From contig DASVTU010000033.1 of assembly GCA_036387415.1 (NCBI GenBank), forward strand, positions 248,001 through 312,000: 64,000 bases of DNA, given 5' to 3'. Of this stretch, positions 10,299 to 18,356 are shown one piece after another. The DNA is from DASVTU01 sp036387415. GTDB lineage: Bacteria > Acidobacteriota > Blastocatellia > Pyrinomonadales > Pyrinomonadaceae. The notes under the pieces were generated by a model. That model saw nothing but the letters and a program-made list of their open reading frames with translations. It ran no database searches and was not told the DNA's origin. The stretch's first letter is position 1. Every line of letters starts with the position of its first letter. The position numbers and the translations under genes are program-made.

Positions 10299-10526
10299 GG
10301 GAAATAGACGCGCCCGACAATCAACACCCACACAGGCGCACCGATGAACCTCCAGAGGAGAAACAACCCACACCGCCAAACGTCGCGCCGATGCTAACAC
10401 GCCCCGCCAAAACGCGACAAGTTGGCCTGTCATCCGATAGCCGCACAAGCGTCTTTACTGGCGTCTAATGCACGTCTATGATGCCTCGAAGTGTTTGAAC
10501 GAAGCGGCTTGGTGGGAGGAGTTTTG

Positions 10527-10919
10527 ATGAGCGAGCAGAACGACAGACGCATCGGTTCTATCGGTTGGGTAGACCTGACGGTCGAGAATACGGACGAGGT
10601 GCGAGACTTCTATCGTGAGGTGGTCGGATGGCAGACGACGGAAGTCAGCATGGGCAGCTACGACGACTACTGCATGGACGAACCGCAGTCGGGCAAATCG
10701 GTGGCGGGCATCTGCCACGCACGCGGCCTGAACGCCGGGATACCCGCCGCGTGGTTGATTTACATCAACGTCGCCGATTTGGATAAGAGTATGGCGGCAT
10801 GCGTCGAGCGTGGCGGCGAGGTCATCGCGGAGCCGAGGACGATGGGGCAGCAGGGACGCTACTGCGTGATACGCGACCCGGCGGGCGCGGTCGCGGCCTT
10901 ATTCGAGCCAGCAGATTAA
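10527..10919 (+). CDS. VOC family (glyoxalase/bleomycin-resistance-type) protein
   Basis: A 130-residue protein of the vicinal oxygen chelate fold, with a single beta-alpha-beta-beta-beta repeat pair. It opens with the typical IGWVDLTVENTDEVRDFY pattern and ends with VIRDPAGAVAALFEP, matching the usual C-terminal metal-site strand. VOC members bind a divalent metal and catalyse isomerisations, dioxygenations or bind drugs; the substrate cannot be read from sequence. An upstream frame opens at 10491, but the ATG at 10527 has GGAGG eight bases ahead and is preferred. It ends 33 bases before lpxB and may be co-transcribed with it, with no obvious functional link. Confidence 0.85.
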   Translation: MSEQNDRRIGSIGWVDLTVENTDEVRDFYREVVGWQTTEVSMGSYDDYCMDEPQSGKSVAGICHARGLNAGIPAAWLIYINVADLDKSMAACVERGGEVIAEPRTMGQQGRYCVIRDPAGAVAALFEPAD

Positions 10920-10952
10920 CGACCCGGCGACGAGTTAGTTCGCCGACGACGG

Positions 10953-12173
10953 ATGAGCGGACAAACATCTGAAATTTTTCGATTGATGTTGGTGGCGGGC
11001 GAGCCTTCGGGCGACGCGCACGCGGCGGCGTTGGTGCGTGCGTTGCGGGAGCGTGCGGCGGATGCGAGCTTTGAGTTCTTCGGTGCGACCGGACGGGAGA
11101 TGCGTGCAGCGGGCGTCGAGTCAGTCATCCGCGAAGACGATTTGGCGATAACTGGTTTGCTTGAAATCGGTCGCGCGTTGCCGCGTTTCTGGCGTGCGTA
11201 TCGCGCGTTGAAGCGTGCGGCGCGCGAGCGTAGGCCGGACGCGGTGGTGCTCGTCGATTGGCCGGACTTCAATCTCGCGTTGGCGCGTGCGCTCCGGCGA
11301 CGGGGCGGACTCCGCACGATTTACTACATCAGCCCGCAACTGTGGGCGTGGCGCTCGCATCGCACGCGCAACATCCGCCGCGACGTTGACCTACTGCTCG
11401 CCATCCTCCCCTTCGAGCCGCCGTGGTACGCGGCGCGCGGCATCACGCACGTCGAATTCGTCGGGCATCCGTTGGCGGGCGAAGTTCACGCGCGCGCCTC
11501 ACGCGAGGAGTTTTGCCGTCGTCACAAACTCGACCCCGCGCGTCCCATCATCGCGCTGCTACCCGGCAGCCGTCGCAAAGAACTTCAACGCATCCTCCCA
11601 CACATGCTCGACGCCGCGCGCATCCTCGCACGCACACACGCCGACGCGCAGTTTGTCGTCGCACTCGCATCGAACCGAGCACCGTCGGAAGCCGAAGCCA
11701 TCATCGCCGCCGCAAATGCCAACGACTCGCCTCTCTCGCCGCAGACGACGTTGCGCGTCACGCAACACGAAACGCGCGAGGCGCTCGGCGCGGCAGACGC
11801 GGCGGCGGTCGCCAGTGGCACGGCGACGCTCGAAGCGGCATTGATAGGGACGCCGCTCGTCGTCGTCTACAAAGAGTCGGCCATCAACTGGCACATCCTC
11901 GGCAGCCTCATCAACACAGAACACTTCGGCCTCATCAACCTCATCGCTGGCCGCCGCCTCGCCACCGAACTCATGCAAAATGATTTCAACGGCGACACGC
12001 TCGCACGCGAACTTGACAAACTACTCGACAAAGAAGCGAACGAAAACATGCGCGCTCAACTCCGCGACGCGACCGCCCGACTCGGCACCGCCGGAGCGTC
12101 ACAACGCGCCGCCGACGCCATCCTTCGCGCCCTCCGACAATGGAAAGCAAGAGACGAAAGCAGCAGACAGTAG
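10953..12173 (+). CDS. lpxB: Lipid-A-disaccharide synthase
   Basis: LpxB condenses UDP-2,3-diacylglucosamine with lipid X to form the disaccharide of lipid A on the inner face of the cytoplasmic membrane. The 406-residue protein is full length for the family. Visible family signatures are GEPSGDAHAA near residue 16, the PQLWAWR segment, FVGHPL, the nucleotide-sugar-site LLPGSRRKEL, and the C-terminal SGTATLEAAL glycosyltransferase signature. It is transcribed toward lpxD, and the two genes converge. The C-terminal codons and the TAG stop run into the left arm of a heptamer repeat element (12161-12273), so the last few residues (DESSRQ) may be repeat-derived. Confidence 0.97.
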   Translation: MSGQTSEIFRLMLVAGEPSGDAHAAALVRALRERAADASFEFFGATGREMRAAGVESVIREDDLAITGLLEIGRALPRFWRAYRALKRAARERRPDAVVLVDWPDFNLALARALRRRGGLRTIYYISPQLWAWRSHRTRNIRRDVDLLLAILPFEPPWYAARGITHVEFVGHPLAGEVHARASREEFCRRHKLDPARPIIALLPGSRRKELQRILPHMLDAARILARTHADAQFVVALASNRAPSEAEAIIAAANANDSPLSPQTTLRVTQHETREALGAADAAAVASGTATLEAALIGTPLVVVYKESAINWHILGSLINTEHFGLINLIAGRRLATELMQNDFNGDTLARELDKLLDKEANENMRAQLRDATARLGTAGASQRAADAILRALRQWKARDESSRQ

Positions 12174-12273
12174 CCAGTAGAAATGCATCGACAACTCGTT
12201 GGACGCTTCTTCAGCATCCCTCTCAAACGTCGCACGCCGGATGTTTTTCTACTGACTACTGTCTCCTGTCTAC
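12161..12273. repeat. Intergenic heptamer-array element, family A copy 1
   Basis: The left arm 12161-12180 carries 7-nt units CAGCAGA, CAGTAGC, CAGTAG. The right arm 12249-12273 carries the inverted units CTACTGA, CTACTGT, CTCCTGT, CTAC. The stop codons of both convergent genes, lpxB (12171-12173) and lpxD (12270-12272), are inside the arms. The core shares clear similarity with the core of the copy at 61353-61471. The arms could form a hairpin and act as a bidirectional terminator. Confidence 0.8.
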
Positions 12274-13349
12274 ATCCCTTCCATCTTTTCTTTCAGTTCT
12301 TGAAGCTGTCGCCGCAACTCTTTGATTTCGTCGCGCATCTGCGGCAGTCGATTGACGTGCGCGTTGAGTCGTTTGTATTCATCGAGCGGTTGCACGGGGA
12401 TGCCCCACCAGACGCCGGGGCGCACGATTTTGCCCGGCAGGATGCCCGCCTTCGAGCCGATAATCGCGCCGCTCTGCACGCGCGAATGGTCGCCCATCCC
12501 GACCTGCCCGCCAATCACCGCATCATCTTCGACCACCGTGCTCCCCGAAATGCCCGTCTGTGAAGCGATGACGACGCGTGCGCCAATCTGGACGTTATGT
12601 GCAATCTGCACAAGATTATCAATCTTCGTTCCACGACCGATGCGCGTCTCGCCGAGTGCGCCACGGTCAACGCACGTGTGCGCGCCAATCTCCACATCGT
12701 CTTCAATCAACACCGTCCCGACCTGCGGAAACTTGTGATAGACGCCCGCTCCGTCGCGCACATAACCGAAACCATCCGCGCCCACCACGACACCCGCATG
12801 AAGCACGACGCGCTCGCCCAACGTCACACCGCTGTATAAAACGACATTCGGATGAAGCACGCAGTCGCGCCCCACCGTCGCATCGTCGCCAATCACCGTC
12901 CCCGTCAACACCTGCACGCCCGCACCCACGCGCACGCGTTCGCCAATCTCGACATACGCTCCGACAAACGCGCTCGCATCAATCTCCGCGCTCGACGCCA
13001 CCTCTGCCGTCGGATGCACAGAGGGCGCGTGTCGCTCCGGCGGATAGAGCGCCTCCGCAATCAACGCGAAGGCCAACTTCGGTCGCGCCACTTCAATCAC
13101 GCACCTCGCGGCAAAAATGTTCATCGCCACTTCACCCGCATCAGCCGTGCTCTCCGGCACAATCAGACACGACGCGCGGCTCGCCCGCGCTTGCTCGACG
13201 AGCTTTAGGTCTTCGAGAAAAGCAACGTCGCCCGCTTCCGCGCTTTCCAGACTCGCCACGCCTCTGACGATGACATCCGCGTCGCCGCGCACGCGCCCGC
13301 CGGCAATCGCGGCGAGTTCACCGACGCTCTTTTCTAAGGGTCTATTCAT
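12270..13349 (-). CDS. lpxD: UDP-3-O-acylglucosamine N-acyltransferase
   Basis: LpxD transfers the second 3-hydroxyacyl chain from acyl carrier protein to UDP-3-O-acylglucosamine in lipid A synthesis. The 359-residue protein has the N-terminal uridine-binding LpxD domain (about 1-100), then a long left-handed beta-helix of hexapeptide repeats (about 105-310) with the catalytic-region segment ENLVQIAHNVQIG-type pattern, here KIDNLVQIAHNVQIGA. The C-terminal helix QMRDEIKELRRQLQELKEK looks coiled. The ATG at 13349 fits the family start. lpxA lies 43 bases upstream on the same strand, so the two are likely an operon. fabZ, found between them in enterobacteria, is absent here. Confidence 0.97.
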   Translation of the reverse strand: MNRPLEKSVGELAAIAGGRVRGDADVIVRGVASLESAEAGDVAFLEDLKLVEQARASRASCLIVPESTADAGEVAMNIFAARCVIEVARPKLAFALIAEALYPPERHAPSVHPTAEVASSAEIDASAFVGAYVEIGERVRVGAGVQVLTGTVIGDDATVGRDCVLHPNVVLYSGVTLGERVVLHAGVVVGADGFGYVRDGAGVYHKFPQVGTVLIEDDVEIGAHTCVDRGALGETRIGRGTKIDNLVQIAHNVQIGARVVIASQTGISGSTVVEDDAVIGGQVGMGDHSRVQSGAIIGSKAGILPGKIVRPGVWWGIPVQPLDEYKRLNAHVNRLPQMRDEIKELRRQLQELKEKMEGM

Positions 13350-13392
13350 AAAATTTGCTCGGTTGAAGTCGTGTCGAAATCAAACTTTGAAA

Positions 13393-14205
13393 TCAGAATG
13401 GATGCGACTCGTCGTGGCGGTCGTCCGTGCGTCCGGGGCGTGAGCGCGTGACGCCGCGCCGCGAGTTGCGTATGAAGGCAGAAAGGTGTCTGACGTTTTC
13501 GTCCGCAGACGCTTCGAGTTCGGCGAGCGTGTCTTCAAGTCTCTGTCCGGCGCGTTCGAGGAGACGGAGAGCCTGTTTCAAGGCGAGGCGTTGGGCGGCG
13601 GAAAACCCTGCGCGTCGCAGGCCGACGGCGTTTAAGCCGCGCAGACGCGCGGGGTTGCCGTCGGTCAAAAAAAAGGGCAACACGTCCTGCACGATTTTGG
13701 ATTTGCCGCCGACCATCGCCAAACGTCCGATGCGGACGAACTGATGCGCGCCGACGTTGGAGGATAAAAATGCGCGGTCTTCGACGCGAATGTGTCCGGC
13801 GAGCGCCGCGCCGTTGGCAAACGTGTTCGAGTCGCCCACGTCGCAGTTGTGCGCGATGTGGACGCCGACCATGAGGAAATTGTGGCTGCCGACGCGCGTC
13901 ACCTCGCCTTCACCCGTGGCGCGATGGATGGTCACATATTCGCGTATGAGATTGTCGTCGCCGATGACGAGACGGCTGGTTTCGCCGCGAAATTTCACGT
14001 CCTGCGGCTCGCCGCCGAGCGTGGCGTGTTCGTAGACGCGATTGCGTTCGCCCATCGACGTGAAACGCTTGACGACCGCGTGCGCGCCGATTTCGCAACC
14101 GCTCGCCAACGTCACATCGTCTTCGATAATCGCGTAAGCGCCGACGCGCACGTCCGGCGCGAGATGCGCGCGTGGGCTAACGACGGCTGTCGGGTGAATC
14201 TCCAT
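13393..14205 (-). CDS. lpxA: Acyl-ACP--UDP-N-acetylglucosamine O-acyltransferase
   Basis: LpxA carries out the first committed acylation of UDP-GlcNAc in lipid A synthesis. The 270-residue protein begins MEIHPTAVVSPRA, runs through left-handed beta-helix hexapeptides, and contains the family motifs HNCDVGDSNTFANGAALAGH and GAHQFVRIGRLAMVGG. The latter region holds the catalytic His and substrate-contact residues. A helical C-terminal domain follows. GGAGAAGGT directly precedes the ATG. It appears to be the first gene of an lpxA-lpxD transcript. The last about 15 residues are Arg-rich and unlike the family, probably just a short extension. Confidence 0.97.
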   Translation of the reverse strand: MEIHPTAVVSPRAHLAPDVRVGAYAIIEDDVTLASGCEIGAHAVVKRFTSMGERNRVYEHATLGGEPQDVKFRGETSRLVIGDDNLIREYVTIHRATGEGEVTRVGSHNFLMVGVHIAHNCDVGDSNTFANGAALAGHIRVEDRAFLSSNVGAHQFVRIGRLAMVGGKSKIVQDVLPFFLTDGNPARLRGLNAVGLRRAGFSAAQRLALKQALRLLERAGQRLEDTLAELEASADENVRHLSAFIRNSRRGVTRSRPGRTDDRHDESHPF

Positions 14206-14260
14206 ACCTTCTCCGCGCGATGGTACTCTCGTCGCTTCCCGTGCTGCAAACGCCGAAAAG

Positions 14261-14368
14261 CGTTAAGCCGTGAGCCGTGAGCAGTAAACGGTGTGCAGAA
14301 GATATTCAAAACTGAATGCCGATTCCTGCTCTTTCTGCTTACTGCTTAGGGTTTACCGCTCACTATTC
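14261..14368. repeat. Intergenic heptamer-array element, family B copy 1
   Basis: The left arm 14261-14293 has 7-nt units such as GTGAGCC, GTGAGCA and GTAAACG. The right arm 14336-14365 has the inverted set TGCTTAC, TGCTTAG, GGTTTAC, CGCTCAC. The element separates the divergent lpxA and radical SAM genes, just upstream of the predicted + promoter. A second copy is at 52561-52672. Confidence 0.75.
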
Positions 14369-14383
14369 GACGCCCGTAACGTC

Positions 14384-14412
14384 TTGCGTTTATTTGGAGA
14401 TATGGGTATTAT
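14384..14412 (+). promoter_or_regulatory. Predicted sigma-70-type promoter of the radical SAM gene
   Basis: A TTGCGT -35 box (14384-14389) is separated by 17 bases from a TATTAT -10 box (14407-14412). It lies about 130 bases ahead of the TTG start at 14541 and directly follows the family B repeat. Confidence 0.5.
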
Positions 14413-14540
14413 GCGCCCTGCATCTGGCCGCCCGACAACGGCGGACGTGTGGCAATCATCATAAAGCCGCTGCTATTTTTTCTTATTGAAAGCATGCAAA
14501 TTTTTAAGCGTGTCAGAAGGCGCTGAAGGAGTAACAAGTT

Positions 14541-16520
14541 TTGTTTAGCGACCAATTTCGCCGGGGCGAAGCGGAAAAAGGAAGATTCAGCGGGGTGAAA
14601 AGCTCCAAGCTGATTTCCAATCTCTCGGACGTGGCGTGGAAGGCTTTTCAGTCCGTCAACCAACGCCTGCCCGAAGGCGAGGCCATCAGCCCGACGTGGG
14701 CACCCGGAAAACTCCTGAAATCCTACGAGCGTACCGCGCCGCCGCTCGGCTTTCCGCGCGAAACTGACAGTTTGTGTCCGCGTTGCGTCAAGGAAGTACG
14801 CGACGCCGTGATTAGCGGCGAGACGACGCTCGAAACCTTGATGCACCAGCATCCCGGTGAAATCAAAGCGCAGATTTTTGAAGAGGACGGACAAGTCTTC
14901 ATGCAGAAGACCTGCCCGAAACACGGCGAGTTCAAAGACCTGATGGCGACCGACGCGCGCTTCCTCGAACGCATCGAAAAACTCTTTTTCGGACGCGATT
15001 TTCGCGTCGCCGAAGACACGCACATCCACAAACACGGCACCTCTAACATCAAATTCGGACGCGGTGCAGTGCTCACGGTTGACCTCACGAACCGTTGCAA
15101 CATGATGTGTAATCCGTGTTTCATGGATGCCAATCAAGTCGGCTACGTCCACGAACCGACGTTTGAAGATACCTGTGCCATTCTCGACCGCGCCATCAGT
15201 TTCAAACCGCGACGCCAGATTATCATTCTCTTTTCCGGCGGCGAGCCTACTTTGTCGCCCTACTACCTCGAAGCCGTCGCACACGCCAAGAAGGTCGGCT
15301 TCTATCGCATCCTTGCCGCCACGAACGGCATCCGTTTCGCCGAAGACATCGAATTTTGCAAGGCCGCCAAAGAGGCCGGACAGCACGGCGTCTATCTGCA
15401 ATTCGACGGCGTGAGCGAGGAGAAGAACAAACACAGAGGCGTCGGTAACCTGTTCGACGTGAAGTTGAAAGCGATTGAGAATCTCGCCAGCGTCGGCATC
15501 AAAGTGACGCTCGTCACGACCATCGTCAACACCATCAACAACGACGCCATCGGCCAAATCGTCGAATTCGCCGCCAAAAACATCGACAAGATTCAGACCA
15601 TCGCCTTCCAGCCCGTCTCTTTCACGGGACGCGACGAAGACGTGCCCGACGACATCCGCGCCGAGCAACGCTACACGCTCGCAGGCATGGCGCAGGATTT
15701 GGAAAACCAACTCGGCGGCAACCTCAAGGCGCTGCGCGATTGGTTTCCGCTCTCGTCCTATTCGGCGTTCACTTCCGTCATGGACATGCTGCAAGGCGCA
15801 GACGCGCCGTGGGGTTGGTCTTCGTGTAACTGTCACCCGAACTGCGGCATCTTCACCTTGATGGTCGTCAACCGCAAGACGGGCGCGTGGAGGCCGCTCT
15901 TCGAGTTCTTCAACTACGAACAGTTTATGAAGGACGTGGCGGTGATTACCGACACGGCGCGCGGGCGTAAACTTTCCTACGCGCAACTCGGCATGGCGAT
16001 TATGCGTAACTTCGACGCCACGCGTGCGCCCGAAGGATTTCCGATTTCGCAAATCGTCAATCTCTTCAAACCATCTTCGACCAACTCGAATTCCGACCGC
16101 AACGACCGCATGAAAGTTCAATCGGCGGGAACAGAAGACCCGAACGACGTGTGGCGCGTGCTCTGCGTCGAGGGCATGTGGTTCCAAGACCTTTTCAACT
16201 ACGATTTCCGCCGCACGGAGATGTGTGTTATCCCTTACGGCACGCAGGAGGGCGAAATCTCCTTCTGCGCCTACAACACCGGAGTCGGGTGGCGTCAAAT
16301 CATCGAGAACATGCACAAGACCGCCAACCTCTCAGAGTGGTATCAGGAACACGGACGCCACGCCGTCTACGCCAAAGGCAAAGCCGTCCCCGGCATTGGG
16401 AAGGCGCGCACGCTCAGTCTCCCCATCGTCCAAGCGATTCTCGAAGAAGACGCAGACCAACCCGTCGCGCCGACCGTGACGCCTTATCTCATCGAAGATG
16501 AAGAAGTAGCCGTCCGGTAA
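14541..16520 (+). CDS. Radical SAM protein of the tetraether/membrane-spanning lipid synthase (Tes/MSS-like) type
   Basis: The 659-residue protein starts at TTG, with GAAGGAG eight bases upstream and no better ATG nearby. A rubredoxin-like N-terminal module shows CPRC (Cys79, Cys82), Cys125 and CPKHGE. The radical SAM core follows with CNMMCNPC (Cys186, 190, 193) and SGGEPTLSP. A Cys-rich cluster at 429-435 (CNCHPNC) and further Cys at 542, 562 and 576 could bind extra iron-sulfur clusters. This layout matches the archaeal Tes family (MJ0619 type), which joins lipid tails through C-C bonds, and bacterial homologues proposed to make diabolic acid. Acidobacteriota are known for such membrane-spanning lipids. 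The role is inferred; another radical SAM reaction on lipids is possible. It forms its own transcription unit. Confidence 0.85.
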   Translation: MFSDQFRRGEAEKGRFSGVKSSKLISNLSDVAWKAFQSVNQRLPEGEAISPTWAPGKLLKSYERTAPPLGFPRETDSLCPRCVKEVRDAVISGETTLETLMHQHPGEIKAQIFEEDGQVFMQKTCPKHGEFKDLMATDARFLERIEKLFFGRDFRVAEDTHIHKHGTSNIKFGRGAVLTVDLTNRCNMMCNPCFMDANQVGYVHEPTFEDTCAILDRAISFKPRRQIIILFSGGEPTLSPYYLEAVAHAKKVGFYRILAATNGIRFAEDIEFCKAAKEAGQHGVYLQFDGVSEEKNKHRGVGNLFDVKLKAIENLASVGIKVTLVTTIVNTINNDAIGQIVEFAAKNIDKIQTIAFQPVSFTGRDEDVPDDIRAEQRYTLAGMAQDLENQLGGNLKALRDWFPLSSYSAFTSVMDMLQGADAPWGWSSCNCHPNCGIFTLMVVNRKTGAWRPLFEFFNYEQFMKDVAVITDTARGRKLSYAQLGMAIMRNFDATRAPEGFPISQIVNLFKPSSTNSNSDRNDRMKVQSAGTEDPNDVWRVLCVEGMWFQDLFNYDFRRTEMCVIPYGTQEGEISFCAYNTGVGWRQIIENMHKTANLSEWYQEHGRHAVYAKGKAVPGIGKARTLSLPIVQAILEEDADQPVAPTVTPYLIEDEEVAVR

Positions 16521-16531
16521 AACGTCAACAG

Positions 16532-16565
16532 CAATGCACGGCTTCTCCTCGTAGGCCGTGCATTG
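16532..16565 (+). terminator. Hairpin terminator after the radical SAM gene
   Basis: CAATGCACGGC (16532-16542) pairs with GCCGTGCATTG (16555-16565), giving an 11-bp stem 12 bases after the stop codon. The T-tract is weak (TCAATC), so it may need Rho or act as an RNA 3'-end stabiliser. Confidence 0.6.
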
Positions 16566-16718
16566 TCAATCACAACTCTACTGACGCATACCTGACACGT
16601 CCGATTTTTGTCTGAAACCCGCATTCGGAACGCCTCTGCTTTCGATAGTAGCTTTAACCGCAAACGCGGGTTAGTTTGTAATTTCAACCCCCTCAGCCCC
16701 GAAAGGAAAAGAAAAACC

Positions 16719-17276
16719 ATGAAACACCTCGCTTATGTGAAAGCGTGTGCCCTCGCGTTAATGCTCGTCATGTTGGTGCAGGCCGTCGCCGCCCCCGTCG
16801 CCGCGCTTGCACGCATCGAACCCACCGCTACCATCCAGTCAACCGAAGTCACCATCCCCGATGGGACGGAAATTACGGTGGTCACTACTGAAGAGATTTC
16901 CAGCAAGACCGCCGCCGAAGGCGACCCACTGACCTTCAAAGTTGACGAAGATGTGAAGGTCAACGGTCAGACGGTTATCCCGAAAGGCGCGCTCGTCAAG
17001 GGCGAAGTTTCCGGAGCAAAGAAGAGCGGGCGCATGGGTAAGGCCGGAACGCTCAGCATTAGAATCAACTCGACGACCGCCATCGACGACCAAAAAATCA
17101 AACTCCGCGCCTCCAAAGGCAAAGAGGGCGACGACAAAACCGGCACCACCGTCGCGCTCGTCGTGCTTTTTGGGCCGCTCGGCTTTTTGAAGAAAGGCAA
17201 AGACGCCAAGATTAAAGAAGGAACCAAGATTAAGGCGTACACCGACGAAGAGAAGAAAGTGCAGGTCAAGAGCTAA
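16719..17276 (+). CDS. Secreted protein of unknown function, short paralogue of the next gene
   Basis: The 185-residue product has a signal peptide (about 1-27) followed by a beta-rich domain. Patterns include IPDGTEITVVTTEEISSKT, GDPLTFKVDEDVKVNGQTVI and PKGALVKGEVSGAKKSG. A hydrophobic Gly/Pro-containing stretch (VVLFGPLGFL) and a Lys-rich tail close the protein. I recognise no named family. The frame is open upstream to 16608, but the ATG at 16719 has GAAAGGAAAAG ahead and begins the signal peptide. The next gene encodes a longer protein with the same second half, so the two look like tandem paralogues separated by a terminator. Likely periplasmic or envelope-bound. Confidence 0.8.
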   Translation: MKHLAYVKACALALMLVMLVQAVAAPVAALARIEPTATIQSTEVTIPDGTEITVVTTEEISSKTAAEGDPLTFKVDEDVKVNGQTVIPKGALVKGEVSGAKKSGRMGKAGTLSIRINSTTAIDDQKIKLRASKGKEGDDKTGTTVALVVLFGPLGFLKKGKDAKIKEGTKIKAYTDEEKKVQVKS

Positions 17277-17312
17277 GGCTCGCAACCGACGGCAAAAGCA
17301 AATAGCACAGAG

Positions 17313-17347
17313 AAATGCGTGGCACTTCGGTTGCCACGCATTTTTTT
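17313..17347 (+). terminator. Rho-independent terminator
   Basis: A 12-bp stem (17313-17324 with 17332-17343) around a CTTCGGT loop is followed by a run of seven T. It separates the two paralogous secreted-protein genes. Confidence 0.9.
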
Positions 17348-17379
17348 GTGAACCGAATTCTTCTCAAGGAAGTGAACGT

Positions 17380-18201
17380 ATGAAACGAACGCGCCACATA
17401 TTTTTACTGCTACTTTTACTGAATCAGCCGTTGATTCTGCATGCGGCAACCGACGCGCAGGATGCAGCGAAAAGTGTCCAAACGTCGCAAGCGTCTGCTG
17501 CGTCGCTCGGCAACGGGGATGTTTTGGAGATGGTCAAGGGCAAACTCGCGCCCGACGTTATTATTGCCAAAATCAAATCTTCCGCCTCCCACTTCGACAC
17601 CGCGCCAGCCGCTCTGCAACAGCTTAAAGCGGAAGGCGTTTCCGATGCTGTTATCGTGGCGATGGTGTTGGCGGCGGGCGAACGTGGCGCGAATCGAGCG
17701 GCGCGTGTTGCGTCGGAGTCGCCGCGAAGGGTCGGCGTGAAGATTCCAAAGGGTTTGGTGGTCGAGGTCGAGACGGCTTACAGAGTGAATTCGCAGGAGG
17801 TGCGAGAGGGCGATGCCATCAGTTTTCGCGTGGTCAATCCGTTGAAGGTGGATGGAGCGATTGTGATTGAAGCGGGCGCAACGGCGACGGCGCGCATTAC
17901 AAAGGCGAGTCGTGGCGGACACTTCGGACGCGCCGGACGACTGGCGTGGAGCATGCAGGAAGTGACCGCCGTTGACGGCTCGCGTGTGCCGCTCGAACTC
18001 GGAGGGCGCGTGGTTGGCGACAGCAAGGGCGCGAAGGTGGCGACGCAGACTGTGGTGATGGGCGTCCTGCTTGGGCCGTTCGCGCCCTTGTCGTTGCTGC
18101 ATGGATTCAAACGTGGCGAGAATGCTTCTATCCCTGCGGGCAAGCGTTTCGAGGTGTTCGTCCGAAGCGAAGCGACGGTCAACGTCGTCGAGCCGCGCTA
18201 G
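17380..18201 (+). CDS. Secreted protein with helical N-terminal module, paralogue of preceding gene
   Basis: The 273-residue product has a Lys/Arg start and a strongly hydrophobic signal peptide (LLLLLLNQPLILHA). Residues about 45-95 form a helical module (VLEMVKGKLAPDVIIAKIK, then ALQQLKAEGVSDAVIVAMV) seen in many exported acidobacterial proteins of unknown function. The rest parallels the protein at 16719-17276: IPKGLVVEVET, GDAISFRVVNPLKVDGAIVIEAG, TARITKASRGG, and a hydrophobic LLGPFAPLSLL segment. AAGGAAGTGAACGT precedes the ATG. The substrate or partner is unknown. It converges with the large subtilase gene, with a hairpin between them. Confidence 0.8.
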   Translation: MKRTRHIFLLLLLLNQPLILHAATDAQDAAKSVQTSQASAASLGNGDVLEMVKGKLAPDVIIAKIKSSASHFDTAPAALQQLKAEGVSDAVIVAMVLAAGERGANRAARVASESPRRVGVKIPKGLVVEVETAYRVNSQEVREGDAISFRVVNPLKVDGAIVIEAGATATARITKASRGGHFGRAGRLAWSMQEVTAVDGSRVPLELGGRVVGDSKGAKVATQTVVMGVLLGPFAPLSLLHGFKRGENASIPAGKRFEVFVRSEATVNVVEPR

Positions 18202-18246
18202 GTGCGTCGGATGTTTCAAGAGCAGTCTTGACAGGAGGCTAAAAAC

Positions 18247-18288
18247 AAAGAAGGAACGCGGAGTGGGGAGACTCTGCGTTCCTTCTTT
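18247..18288. terminator. Bidirectional hairpin between convergent genes
   Basis: AAAGAAGGAACGC (18247-18259) pairs perfectly with GCGTTCCTTCTTT (18276-18288) around a 16-base loop. It lies between the stop at 18201 (+) and the stop at 18357 (-) and can serve both genes. The A and T ends of the stem provide a short U-tract in either direction. Confidence 0.8.
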
Positions 18289-18356
18289 GCGGGGAAAGAG
18301 CGGGGAGAGATTGTCGGTGCGCGTCGGAGGAGGCCGCGACGCCTTATCCGTTTCGC

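Noticed and set aside
14409..16316. Long open frame antisense to the radical SAM gene
   Set aside because: High-GC third-position mirror frame; composition is Arg/Val/Asp-biased, with no motifs, while the + strand has clear radical SAM motifs.
16608..16718. N-terminal extension of the secreted protein gene at 16719
   Set aside because: The extension would bury the signal peptide, and the downstream ATG has a good ribosome site.
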